From: Streptomyces anulatus
Lineage (GTDB): Bacteria > Actinomycetota > Actinomycetes > Streptomycetales > Streptomycetaceae
DNA length: 64,000 bases
Assembly: GCF_000721175.1 (NCBI RefSeq)
Contig: NZ_JOEZ01000017.1
Coordinates: 1 to 64,000 of the forward strand
Reading direction: 5' to 3'
The notes beneath the pieces were generated by a model. The model worked only from the letters and a program-made list of their open reading frames with translations. It was not told the DNA's origin and made no database searches. A program made the translations under genes and the position numbers. Positions 45,657 to 53,584 of the stretch are shown in pieces; within the stretch, counting starts at the first letter, position 1, and each line of letters opens with the position of its first letter.

Positions 45657-48344
45657 CTAAGGAGCCAGCAGGTCCTCGATGACCGCCGCAAGCTCGGCGG
45701 GTTCAGGGGCCTCGAAGACCGAGAGCACGTCGACGTCCACGGGGTAGACCTCGCGGATGCGTGCGGTGAGCCTCGACGCGATCAGGGAGTCACCGCCGAG
45801 GTCGAAGAAGCTGTCCGTCGGGCCGACTTCGGCGAAGCCGAGGATGTCGGCGTACAGGCGCAGCAGCGTCGGCAGGACCTCGCCGGGTGCGGCGTCCTGC
45901 GGGACGTCGGCGGCCGGGGGCGGCTGGCCCTCCGCGGGCCGCGCCTGCGCCTTGTCGACGGGCTCCACGACGAAGCGTTCACGCTGGAAGGGGTAGGTGG
46001 GCAGCGGGAGCAGGGCACGGGGTGACCCGCCGTGCACGTGCCGCCATCGGACCGGGCGTCCGGCCGCCCAGAGCGCGCCCAGGGTGCCGAGGGCGGCGGC
46101 GAGGTCGTCGTCGGGCCCGGCCGTGTCCGGCCGGGGCTGCTCGGGCCGGGGGCCCGTGGCGGCCGGCAGGACGTGGCCCGCGGAGATGTCCAGGAGAACG
46201 CGGTGCGGATCCGCCGGCAGCGCGGACAGTACGCGTTCCAGGGCGTCCTGGTCCGGTACGAGGGCGGCGCGCGCCCAGTTGAGCGGGTCCGCCGCTTCCT
46301 GGCCGGTGAGCGCGCGGCCGAGCACCGGGGAGATCAGCGGGACCCTGGGCGCCCGTGGGCCGGCGTCGCCGAAGAGCGCGGCGTAGCCCTCCACCGTCCG
46401 GGCGTCCCGTGCCCGCGCGGCGCCGTCGGCCGGCGTGCCCGTGGCGGTGAGCCGCAGGGCTCCGGGGACCGTCAGCACCTTGGTGACCGCGGCGGCGACC
46501 GCGACGCCCTCGCCGGTGGCCAGCACGGAGGCCGGCCGGACTCCCCACCTGATCCAGGTCATGGCCATGGCGTAGTCGTGGACGAAGGCGGCCACCCGTG
46601 CGGACGCGTCGTCGTCGGGGTGCGGCGGGCCGAAGCACGCGGCGCCGGAGAGCCCCGCGGCGGCGAAGCACGCGTCCGCGGCCTCCCGGTAGGCGGGTTC
46701 GGCCTCGTACAGGCTTCTGGAGGGGCGCTTCCCGGGGGCTCCGGTGAACAGGAACACCGTGTCACCGTGCGCCTGGGTCTTCGCGGTGGGAGGCCCCGCG
46801 GCGATCCCGGTGAGCGCGCGTACCGCGTCGTCGATGTTCCCGGCCACCGCGTAGGCCCGCTGTTCGTGCTCCCGCCGGCCGGTCTGCAGGGTCCAGGCGA
46901 CGTCGGCGAGGATGCCGGGGGGCTCCTCGCTCAGCCGGTCGGCGAGGCGTGCGGCCGCCTCGCCCAGCGCCTGCGGCGTACGGGCCGAGAGCACCAGGAG
47001 CTGGTGCGGGGCGGCGGGCGCCGGCGCCGGGCGGCTCGGGGCCTCCTCGAGGATGACGTGGGCGTTGGTGCCGCCGATCCCGAACGCGCTGACCGCCGCG
47101 CGCCGGGGGGTCTGCGTCGCGGGCCACGGCACGAGACCGGTGGCGACCCGGAAAGGGCTGGTCCCGAAGTCGAACAGAGGGTTGGGCTTCTCGTAGTTCA
47201 GGCTCGGCGGAATGCTGCGGTGCTGGAGCGCGAGCACCGTCTTGATGAGCCCGGCGATACCCGCGGCGGCGTCGGTGTGCCCGATGTTGGTCTTGACCGA
47301 GCCGATCCAGCAGTAGCCGCTGCGGTCGGTGTCGCGGCGGAAGGCCGCGGTGAGGGCGGCGAGTTCGATGGGGTCGCCCAGCGGAGTGGCGGTGCCGTGC
47401 GCCTCGACGTAACCGATGCTGTCGGCGTCCGTCCCCGCGAGGAGCTGTGCCTCGCGGATCACCGCGGTCTGGCCCTCGACGCTCGGCGCGGTGTAACCGA
47501 CCCGGTGTGCCCCGTCGTTGTTGACCGCGCTCCCGCGCAGGACGGCAAGGATCCGGTCGCCGTCGGCCTGCGCGTCGGCGAGCCGCTTGAGGACGACGAC
47601 GCCCACACCGTCACCTCCGACGGTGCCGTCCGCGTCGGCGTCGAAGGCGCGGCACTCCCCGCGGGCGGAGATGATCCCACCTGGGGTGTACTGGCTCTCC
47701 TTGTCCGGCACATGGACGGCGGCGGCGCCGGCCAGCGCGATGTCGCAGTCTCCGCCGAGCAGTCCCCGTACGGCCAGGTGCACCGCGACGAGGGAAGTGG
47801 AACAGGCCGCCTGGACGGCGACCGAGGGGCCGGTGAAGCCGAGTTTGTAGGCGACACGGGAGACCTGGTAGTCGGACGCGGTACCGAGGAGGATGTCCCA
47901 GTCGGTGACGCCGGGCAGTTCGTGGCGCCGCTCGCGCAGGATCTGTCCGTATCCGTTCTCGGTGCCGCCGCCGTAGATGCCGAAGGTGGCCGTGGAGCGC
48001 GCCGGGTCCTGCCCCGCGTCCTCCACCGCCTGCGCGGCGCACTCCAGGAACAGCCGCTGCTGGGGGCTGATGAGGCGGGCGTCCCGGGGTGAGTAGCCGA
48101 AGTAGCCGGCGTCGAAATGGCCGGGGTCCGTGAGCAGGCCGCGGGCGGGTGTGTACTGCCGGGCCTCCCCGTCCGCACGGGTGCCCGGGACGGGGACCGG
48201 GGGGAAGCGGGTGACCGAACCGACGCCCCCGGCGAGGTTCTGCCAGAAGGCCTCGGTGCTGTCCGCTCCGGGGAAGCGGCAGGCCATGCCGATGATGGCG
48301 ATCGCCTGTCCATGGTCCGTGGCGGCTGCGTCCGATGTCACCAT
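45657..48344 (-). CDS. Single-module polyketide synthase: KS - degenerate AT - ACP
   Basis: An 895-residue type I PKS protein. The KS is complete: GMACRFPG at the start, active Cys181 in VQAACSTSLVA, His316 in VEAHGTATPLGD and His356 in NIGHTDAA. The region ~525-770 is a shortened, broken AT: the GHSxG nucleophile is ATGEG (609-613), so the catalytic Ser is lost, and the GQGSQ box is replaced. A C-terminal ACP has the phosphopantetheine Ser853 in LGGDSL. No KR, DH or TE. It must use an acyl unit loaded by another enzyme. ATG 48344 has GAGGAGGAGG upstream and overlaps the carrier-protein stop. Confidence 0.92.
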   Translation of the reverse strand: MVTSDAAATDHGQAIAIIGMACRFPGADSTEAFWQNLAGGVGSVTRFPPVPVPGTRADGEARQYTPARGLLTDPGHFDAGYFGYSPRDARLISPQQRLFLECAAQAVEDAGQDPARSTATFGIYGGGTENGYGQILRERRHELPGVTDWDILLGTASDYQVSRVAYKLGFTGPSVAVQAACSTSLVAVHLAVRGLLGGDCDIALAGAAAVHVPDKESQYTPGGIISARGECRAFDADADGTVGGDGVGVVVLKRLADAQADGDRILAVLRGSAVNNDGAHRVGYTAPSVEGQTAVIREAQLLAGTDADSIGYVEAHGTATPLGDPIELAALTAAFRRDTDRSGYCWIGSVKTNIGHTDAAAGIAGLIKTVLALQHRSIPPSLNYEKPNPLFDFGTSPFRVATGLVPWPATQTPRRAAVSAFGIGGTNAHVILEEAPSRPAPAPAAPHQLLVLSARTPQALGEAAARLADRLSEEPPGILADVAWTLQTGRREHEQRAYAVAGNIDDAVRALTGIAAGPPTAKTQAHGDTVFLFTGAPGKRPSRSLYEAEPAYREAADACFAAAGLSGAACFGPPHPDDDASARVAAFVHDYAMAMTWIRWGVRPASVLATGEGVAVAAAVTKVLTVPGALRLTATGTPADGAARARDARTVEGYAALFGDAGPRAPRVPLISPVLGRALTGQEAADPLNWARAALVPDQDALERVLSALPADPHRVLLDISAGHVLPAATGPRPEQPRPDTAGPDDDLAAALGTLGALWAAGRPVRWRHVHGGSPRALLPLPTYPFQRERFVVEPVDKAQARPAEGQPPPAADVPQDAAPGEVLPTLLRLYADILGFAEVGPTDSFFDLGGDSLIASRLTARIREVYPVDVDVLSVFEAPEPAELAAVIEDLLAP

Positions 48345-48727
48345 GCCTCCTCCTCGCTGTCGTACCGGCCGGGCCCGGCGGCGCGCCTGCCGCCGCGCGC
48401 CGTCTCCAGCCGGGCGAGCCGGCCGCCCAGTGCGCCGGACGCTCCTTCGGCTGTCGGTGCGTCGTCCACGCCGGCACCGCCGAGATGGCCGGCCAGCGCG
48501 CGGACGGTGGGGTGCTGGAACAGCTCGACCAGCGGCACGTCCCGTCCGGTGCGCTCGTGCAGCCGGTCGCGCACGGTGTGGAGCAGCAGCGAGTGTCCGC
48601 CCAGGTCGAAGAAGTTGTCCGACGGGCTCACCTCGGGCACCCCGAGCACGTCGCACCACAGTTCGGACACCAGACGCACCAGGTCGTCCTCGTCACGGTC
48701 CGGGGCGCTGTCCGCACGCGCATTCAT
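48338..48727 (-). CDS. Free-standing acyl/peptidyl carrier protein
   Basis: A 129-residue protein. Residues ~12-80 are a carrier domain with DNFFDLGGHSLLLHTVRDRL, whose Ser46 should carry phosphopantetheine; the GGHS form is common in NRPS-type carriers. A 45-residue Ala/Arg/Gly tail follows, ending in an acidic SEEEAW that may dock to the next protein. It is the first gene of the leftward operon, directly before the KS module and overlapping its start, so it probably presents an extender or starter to the KS. Confidence 0.88.
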   Translation of the reverse strand: MNARADSAPDRDEDDLVRLVSELWCDVLGVPEVSPSDNFFDLGGHSLLLHTVRDRLHERTGRDVPLVELFQHPTVRALAGHLGGAGVDDAPTAEGASGALGGRLARLETARGGRRAAGPGRYDSEEEAW

Positions 48728-48773
48728 GCAACCACCCGTCTTCTTTCCCTGTGTCCCTGTGAGTTGCCGTCTT

Positions 48774-48798
48774 GCCGAGCTCCGTCATCGTGCTCGGC
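48774..48798. promoter_or_regulatory. Candidate LysR-type operator in the divergent promoter
   Basis: GCCGAGC (48774-48780) and GCTCGGC (48792-48798) form a perfect inverted repeat with 11 nt between arms, the spacing of T-N11-A LysR boxes. It lies between the carrier-protein and LysR genes, 54 bp from the LysR start. Confidence 0.55.
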
Positions 48799-48851
48799 GA
48801 GCCGGTTCCGGTCCCAATAACGTCATCCTCTGATCCGTAGAATGAACGGTT

Positions 48852-49739
48852 ATGGACCTGCGTCAGCTGGAGTACTTCCTCGCGGTGGTGGAGGAGCGGA
48901 GCTTCACCAGGGCGGCGGCGCGCATGCATGTCGCACAGCCCGGTGTGAGTGCGCAGATCCGCCGGCTGGAGCGGGAGTTGGGCCAGGAACTGCTCGACCG
49001 CAGTGGTCCCGCCGTGCGACCGACCCAGGCCGGGGCCACCCTGCTGCCTCATGCCAGGGCGGCGCTGGAGGCCGTCAACGGCGGCCGGCTGGCGCTCGAC
49101 GAACTCGCCGGGCTGGTCCGTGGCCGTCTGACCGTCGGCATCGTGACCTCCTTCTCCTCGGTGCGTGTGTCCGATCTGCTGGCGGACTTCCACCGGACGT
49201 ACCCGGAGGTGGAGATCCGGTTGTCGGAGGCGTCGTCGGACCGGCTGGTGGCCGGTCTGCGCGACAGCCGGCTGGACGCCGCCCTGATCAGCACGGGCGC
49301 CCGGTCGCCCGCCGGGCTCCGGGCCCGGGTGATCGTGGACGAGGCGATGGTGGCCGCCGTGCTCCCCCACGACCCGCTGGCCGCGGGCGGCGAGGTGGCG
49401 CTGGCGGACCTGAGGGACCGTCCGCTGATCTGCCTGCCGCCGGGTACGGGCGCGCGCACCGGCCTGGACGAGGCCTGCGAGGCGGCCGGCTTCCGGCCCC
49501 GCGTCACGATGGAGGCCGGGGACCCGCACCGGCTGGTCGAGCTGGCCGCGCGCGGGCTGGGGGTCGCCGTACTGCCCGCCCCGTTCGCCGGCAGACACGG
49601 CGGACCGCTGCGGGGACTGGAGATCGTGGCGCCCCGCATCCGGGCCAGGGTCGCGCTCGCGTGGCCGGCGGAGCGGACGACGAGCCCCGCGGGCCAGGCG
49701 TTCATCGACCTCGCCTGCGCCGCGCTGCCGTCGCTGTGA
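48852..49739 (+). CDS. LysR family transcriptional regulator
   Basis: A 295-residue regulator. N-terminal winged HTH: LRQLEYFLAVVEERSFTRAAARMHVAQPGVSAQIRRLEREL. The C-terminal two-lobed ligand domain (VGIVTSFSS onward) would bind a pathway metabolite. It is divergent from the carrier-protein/PKS operon and convergent with the LuxC-like gene. Expected to control the leftward operon and itself. Confidence 0.93.
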   Translation: MDLRQLEYFLAVVEERSFTRAAARMHVAQPGVSAQIRRLERELGQELLDRSGPAVRPTQAGATLLPHARAALEAVNGGRLALDELAGLVRGRLTVGIVTSFSSVRVSDLLADFHRTYPEVEIRLSEASSDRLVAGLRDSRLDAALISTGARSPAGLRARVIVDEAMVAAVLPHDPLAAGGEVALADLRDRPLICLPPGTGARTGLDEACEAAGFRPRVTMEAGDPHRLVELAARGLGVAVLPAPFAGRHGGPLRGLEIVAPRIRARVALAWPAERTTSPAGQAFIDLACAALPSL

Positions 49740-49772
49740 ACGCCGGCGGGCGGCGCGGCCGGGCGGTTCCCG

Positions 49773-51167
49773 TCAGACGCGGACCAGCGTCTTGCTGCGC
49801 ATCAGGAACTCACCGAGATGACCGTCGTGCGGGAGCCCCGGCCGGTGCCAGTGCGTGGCGTGCGAGCCGATGTGCAGGTTGCTGATGGTCGGTTCCGCGA
49901 CCAGGGCGTCGATGAGCGCCTCGTCCTCGGTGACCGCTGTCAGGACCAGCGTGTCGCGCAGCGGCGCGATGCCGTCGGCCCGGGTCCACGGGGCGATCCA
50001 CACACAGGGGAAGGGCATCTCGGCGCCGAGCTGCGGGGCGTCGGCCGCGTCCAGCTGGTGGACCGCGGCGCGCAGCACCGCACTGCCGTCGCCGAGTTCG
50101 TCGACGAAGCCGGTGCCCCCGAGCCATGCCCTGGTCCCCCGGGCGCGTTCGAGCACATAGGTCTCCAGTGCCCGCGCGGACTTGGCCGACTGGACCGGCA
50201 GGCACGCCTTCTCGTCGGAGGGAGGCAGGCTCGGCAGGGCGGCCAGCCGCTCCGCGACCGCACCGGCCAGCGGGGCCGGGTCGCCTTCCAGGAGCACCGC
50301 GGTGGCGTTGACGCATCCGGTGCCGCCGTGCCGTACGACCGAGTCGACGATCATGTCGAGGTGCTCGCGCCAGTCGGTGCCGGCGGTCAGCAGGATCTTC
50401 GAGCGGCCCGGCCGCAGCGACAGCACGCCCGGGTCGTCGGCGTACTGCCGGATGATCTCGTCGCCCCCGTAGGCGAGGTCGGCCCCCCTCAGGATGGCGT
50501 CGGCCGCTTCGTGCCCACTGGGCAGCAGTGCCACCTGGCCGTCCCCGAACCCGGCCTCGCGCAGGGCGAGTACGAGTCGGTGCGCGGTGAACGGCTCCCG
50601 GGCCGAGGGGCGCACGGCGACCCGGTACCCGAGGGCCAGGGCTTCCGGCCAGAAGCCGTGGGTGCCGGGGTGGTTGCCGGGCACGTGTACCGCCAGGACC
50701 TCGCCCCGCCGGGTCCACAGTGCCTGCCCGGTGCGGGCCAGCGGATCACGCCAGTCGGAGACGGCGCCGTCGGGCCGTGCGAACAGGACGCTGCGGTAGG
50801 ACTGGCCGACGCGTTCCGCGCAGGTGCGGGTGGCGGTGCGCACGACGTTGACGGGCAGCCCGGAGACCCGGGTGACCGCCTGCTCGTACTCCTGGGGCGA
50901 GAAGCCTCCCAGAGTGGCCGTCCGGAACAGTTCACCGGCCCTGGCCAGTGCCGCCGCCCGCTCCGGGGCGGGCAGCGGGGCCGCGCCGCGCAGCGCCTTC
51001 ATCGTCCGGTTGACGAACAGGGCGGGGGCCAGGCTCATCTCCGCCAGCGGTGCACCGGTGACGTCCAGGATCTGCTGGCGGTTGTGCGTGCGGTAGGCGC
51101 CGGACGGTCCGAGGGCGTCCAGCACGGGCACCTGGGGGTTGGAGTCCTCCTGCGGCGCGGTTCCCAT
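49773..51167 (-). CDS. LuxC-like acyl reductase (aldehyde dehydrogenase superfamily)
   Basis: A 464-residue NAD(P)H-dependent enzyme. The catalytic Cys285 lies in HGGTGCVNATAV; HVPGNHPGTHGFWPEALALGYRVAVRPS is the cofactor-binding region and LGAEMPFPCVWIAPW the C-terminal signature. In LuxC the enzyme forms an acyl-cysteine and reduces it to an aldehyde. The partner ligase gene overlaps it (TGATG), so they form a carboxylate-to-aldehyde unit. In phenazine clusters such pairs reduce the phenazine carboxylic acid, which would provide an aldehyde for chain attachment. Confidence 0.82.
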   Translation of the reverse strand: MGTAPQEDSNPQVPVLDALGPSGAYRTHNRQQILDVTGAPLAEMSLAPALFVNRTMKALRGAAPLPAPERAAALARAGELFRTATLGGFSPQEYEQAVTRVSGLPVNVVRTATRTCAERVGQSYRSVLFARPDGAVSDWRDPLARTGQALWTRRGEVLAVHVPGNHPGTHGFWPEALALGYRVAVRPSAREPFTAHRLVLALREAGFGDGQVALLPSGHEAADAILRGADLAYGGDEIIRQYADDPGVLSLRPGRSKILLTAGTDWREHLDMIVDSVVRHGGTGCVNATAVLLEGDPAPLAGAVAERLAALPSLPPSDEKACLPVQSAKSARALETYVLERARGTRAWLGGTGFVDELGDGSAVLRAAVHQLDAADAPQLGAEMPFPCVWIAPWTRADGIAPLRDTLVLTAVTEDEALIDALVAEPTISNLHIGSHATHWHRPGLPHDGHLGEFLMRSKTLVRV

Positions 51168-52267
51168 CAGTAGACCCCTTCGATGACGGCCTCGTCCTCG
51201 AAGCGCTCCACCGGGGCGATCCCGGCGGCCGAGTCGCCGATACGGCCGTCGGGTGCGGCCACGCGGATCGCGGTGTCGCGTTCCAGGTTGTTGGGCAGCA
51301 GCAGCGCCTTGCTGACGTGGTGCATCACCACCTGGCCCCGTCGGCCGTACGCGACGGGAGCGCCGCTGTGCGGGTCCACCACCTGGAAGGTGATGTACGG
51401 CGAGAAGGTGTCGAAGACACAGGGCTCGCCCAGGGGGGTGCCGTGCCGCTGGCCGGCGATGCCGAGGATCATCGTGCTGCCGTAGTGGCCGTACAGAACG
51501 GTGTCGGGAAAAATGTCCGTACGGTACAACTGCTCGGTGTCGGCGTCCATCTGGGTGCCGCCCCAGCGGATCGCCCGGACCTTCTCGTTGACGAGTTCGA
51601 CCAGGTCCTCGCGCTGGGCGATGCGCTCCAGCAGCGGCGGGGTCACCGTCATCACGCCGATGGGCTGCGTCCGCAGGATGTGTGCGGCCTGGTCGACGAC
51701 GTGCTCGGCGTAGGCGTTCGCCTGTGCTCCCCTGCCCTCGGCGATGAGCCGCTTGACCCAGCGGGGGTCGAGGTCGACCTGGAAGCCGTACCGGCCGTGG
51801 GTGACCGCGGAGCGGCGGAATATCTCCCCGACGATGTGCGGGCCCGACGGGGTGATCCCCAGCCAGTCGGCGCCGCGCGGGAATCCGTGCACGTCCAGGT
51901 TGGCGTTGCTCCAGTCGACCAGCTTGTCCAGCCAGTCGCGCGGGCAGACCACGCGCTTGGGGGCGCCGGTGGTGCCGCCGCTCTCGAAGACCCCGACGAT
52001 GTCCGGGTGCTCGCCGTAGCCACGCGGTACGAGGTCCGCGGCGGGCACGTCACGCAGTTCGTTGGCGACATTGGGGAACAGCGTCAGGTCGTCGTACCCC
52101 TTGACGTCCGTGAGCGGGTCGAACTCCAGGGAAGCCGCCCGCCGGAGCCAGAACGGGCTGCCGGTCGCGGGGGTGAAGTGCCAGCGCATCGCCGCCCGGA
52201 CGAGCTCGTCCGGGTCCGGCTCCGCGTCGTGGGGTAGATCCAGGGGGGAGAGCTCTGCGCGCGCCAC
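51167..52267 (-). CDS. LuxE-like acyl-activating enzyme (phenazine antibiotic biosynthesis type)
   Basis: A 366-residue adenylate-forming protein. The phosphate loop is ESGGTTGAPKRVV (95-107), the central motif is LYGHYGSTMILG, and it ends with the short C-terminal part typical of LuxE proteins rather than full acyl-CoA ligases. GTG 52267 has AAGGAGG at 9 nt. It should adenylate a carboxylic acid and hand it to the coupled LuxC-like reductase. I recall that this family occurs in Streptomyces phenazine clusters; the particular substrate is inferred. Confidence 0.82.
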   Translation of the reverse strand: MARAELSPLDLPHDAEPDPDELVRAAMRWHFTPATGSPFWLRRAASLEFDPLTDVKGYDDLTLFPNVANELRDVPAADLVPRGYGEHPDIVGVFESGGTTGAPKRVVCPRDWLDKLVDWSNANLDVHGFPRGADWLGITPSGPHIVGEIFRRSAVTHGRYGFQVDLDPRWVKRLIAEGRGAQANAYAEHVVDQAAHILRTQPIGVMTVTPPLLERIAQREDLVELVNEKVRAIRWGGTQMDADTEQLYRTDIFPDTVLYGHYGSTMILGIAGQRHGTPLGEPCVFDTFSPYITFQVVDPHSGAPVAYGRRGQVVMHHVSKALLLPNNLERDTAIRVAAPDGRIGDSAAGIAPVERFEDEAVIEGVY

Positions 52268-52368
52268 GTTTCCTCCTTCGCTTCCGGCGGGGCCCGCGGC
52301 CCCGCCGGCCGGGCCTGAGCCGAACTGACGGCTTCGGGCAGTCCACCACCCCGACCGCGCGCCCCACA

Positions 52369-52425
52369 TGAGTAGCCACCACTCAAACCGCCCCGGGTGA
52401 AAGGGAGTCGGCGGCCCTGAGTAGC
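52369..52425. promoter_or_regulatory. Repeated TGAGTAGC boxes in a divergent promoter
   Basis: TGAGTAGC occurs at 52369-52376 and 52418-52425, 49 bp apart in the same orientation. The first is also half of a perfect TGAGT-N7-ACTCA palindrome (52369-52385). They lie in the 248-bp space between the LuxE-like and YdhR-like genes, so a cluster regulator could bind here. Confidence 0.45.
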
Positions 52426-52515
52426 GGCGGTTGGGGCGTGGGCGGTCCTCGTACGCTGACCGGCGGAGCACGCGCCGAGGGCGCGTGGCGGACCGGAAGA
52501 GGGAGGCATCTCAGG

Positions 52516-52863
52516 ATGAAGGCCATGATCGCCTGGTGGGATCTGACCGATTCGGCGCATTCCGCGCTGACGCTGCGCACTTTCCTGCGTGAGGAGGCCG
52601 AGCAGCACTGGGCGGACATTCCCGGCCTGCTCCTGAAGGTGTGGGTGTCCGACCCGGAGCGGAACCGCTGGGGTGCCGTGATGATCTGGGAGTCGAAGGA
52701 GGCCGCCGAGGCGGCCGAGCTTCCGCGCAGCGCGGGTGAACTGATCGGCCTGCCACTGGACTTCCGGGAGTGGTTCGACGTGGAGGCGACCGTCGAGGGG
52801 AACCACGCGCTGCCGGGTCTGGGTGGCCTGGGGGTGGCCCTGACCGGTCCGGCGGCCGGCTGA
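52516..52863 (+). CDS. YdhR-type putative monooxygenase
   Basis: A 115-residue small ferredoxin-like protein (MKAMIAWWDLTDSAHSALTLRTFLREEAEQHWADIPGLLLKVWV, then NRWGAVMIWES). This family is annotated as putative cofactor-independent monooxygenase or heme-like mono-oxygenase. ATG 52516 has GGGAGG upstream. It is transcribed alone and ends in a 20-bp terminator. In this cluster it may oxidise the aromatic product; there is no catalytic residue set to confirm that. Confidence 0.8.
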   Translation: MKAMIAWWDLTDSAHSALTLRTFLREEAEQHWADIPGLLLKVWVSDPERNRWGAVMIWESKEAAEAAELPRSAGELIGLPLDFREWFDVEATVEGNHALPGLGGLGVALTGPAAG

Positions 52864-52870
52864 CGTCACG

Positions 52871-52922
52871 CACCGCAAGCCGCCCGCCGCCCCGGACGGG
52901 GTGCGGCGGGCGGCTTGCGGTG
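52871..52922. terminator. Very strong bidirectional terminator
   Basis: A perfect 20-bp stem (52871-52890 with 52903-52922; left arm begins CACCGCAAGCC) and a 12-nt loop, between the convergent YdhR-like and membrane-protein genes. Confidence 0.88.
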
Positions 52923-52960
52923 TGCCGGGGCGCGGCTGCGGGAGCGGCGTACGGCTCAGG

Positions 52961-53413
52961 TCATCCGGCGCGCAGGTGTGCGCGGAGCGCCAGGGTCTGC
53001 AGGGACGCGAAGACCGCGACGGGCAGGATCTGCAGCCAGGTCCAGACGAGACCGGTGGTCGTCAGGGTCAGCCAGTCCAGGGCCAGTGCGGCGAGGCTCA
53101 GCAGGATCCAGAAGGCTCCGCCACCGATGACGCCGCGCACCGCACCCGCCGGGAGAGGGCGGAGCCGGGCGACCACCGCGATGCCCACGCCTGCCAGCAG
53201 CATCGCGGCGCCGACGACCGCGACCAGGAAGGTGCCGGGACCGAACAGCTCGCCCAGCGGGGACGCGGCAGCCAGGTAGATGACACCGACCACGGCCATG
53301 CCGGCCGCGTCCATGGCGACGACGCGCCGCAGTCGGCCGCCGGTGGCGCTGTCCGCGGGCGTGCCGGCGGACGTGGCCGGCCCGCCTGTGGCGGAGGAGG
53401 ATGTGGGGTTCAT
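52961..53413 (-). CDS. Small membrane protein
   Basis: A 150-residue protein with four predicted TM segments (VVAMDAAGMAVVGVIYLAAA, FLVAVVGAAMLLAGVGIAVVA, AVRGVIGGGAFWILLSLAALAL, VWTWLQILPVAVFASLQTLAL) and a Ser/Thr/Ala-rich N-terminus. ATG 53413 is the likely start. No known family. It lies between tailoring genes and may aid product handling or resistance, which cannot be shown from sequence. Confidence 0.7.
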   Translation of the reverse strand: MNPTSSSATGGPATSAGTPADSATGGRLRRVVAMDAAGMAVVGVIYLAAASPLGELFGPGTFLVAVVGAAMLLAGVGIAVVARLRPLPAGAVRGVIGGGAFWILLSLAALALDWLTLTTTGLVWTWLQILPVAVFASLQTLALRAHLRAG

Positions 53414-53584
53414 CGACGACTCCAGTGAGGGAGAGGTGTCCCGCCCCGGCGCTCGGGGGATATGGCGCCGGGACGGGGATCGTGGGCGTCGGCCGCCGGG
53501 GCGTGCCGGCGAAGCCATGTCGTCGTCCGCGGGGGGACGGGCTTCGTGGACGCTGCCCGGGAGGGCGGCGCGGGAGGGGCGGGC

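Noticed and set aside
46032..48092. 686-codon plus-strand frame opposite the PKS module
   Set aside because: Antisense shadow of an intact KS and ACP.
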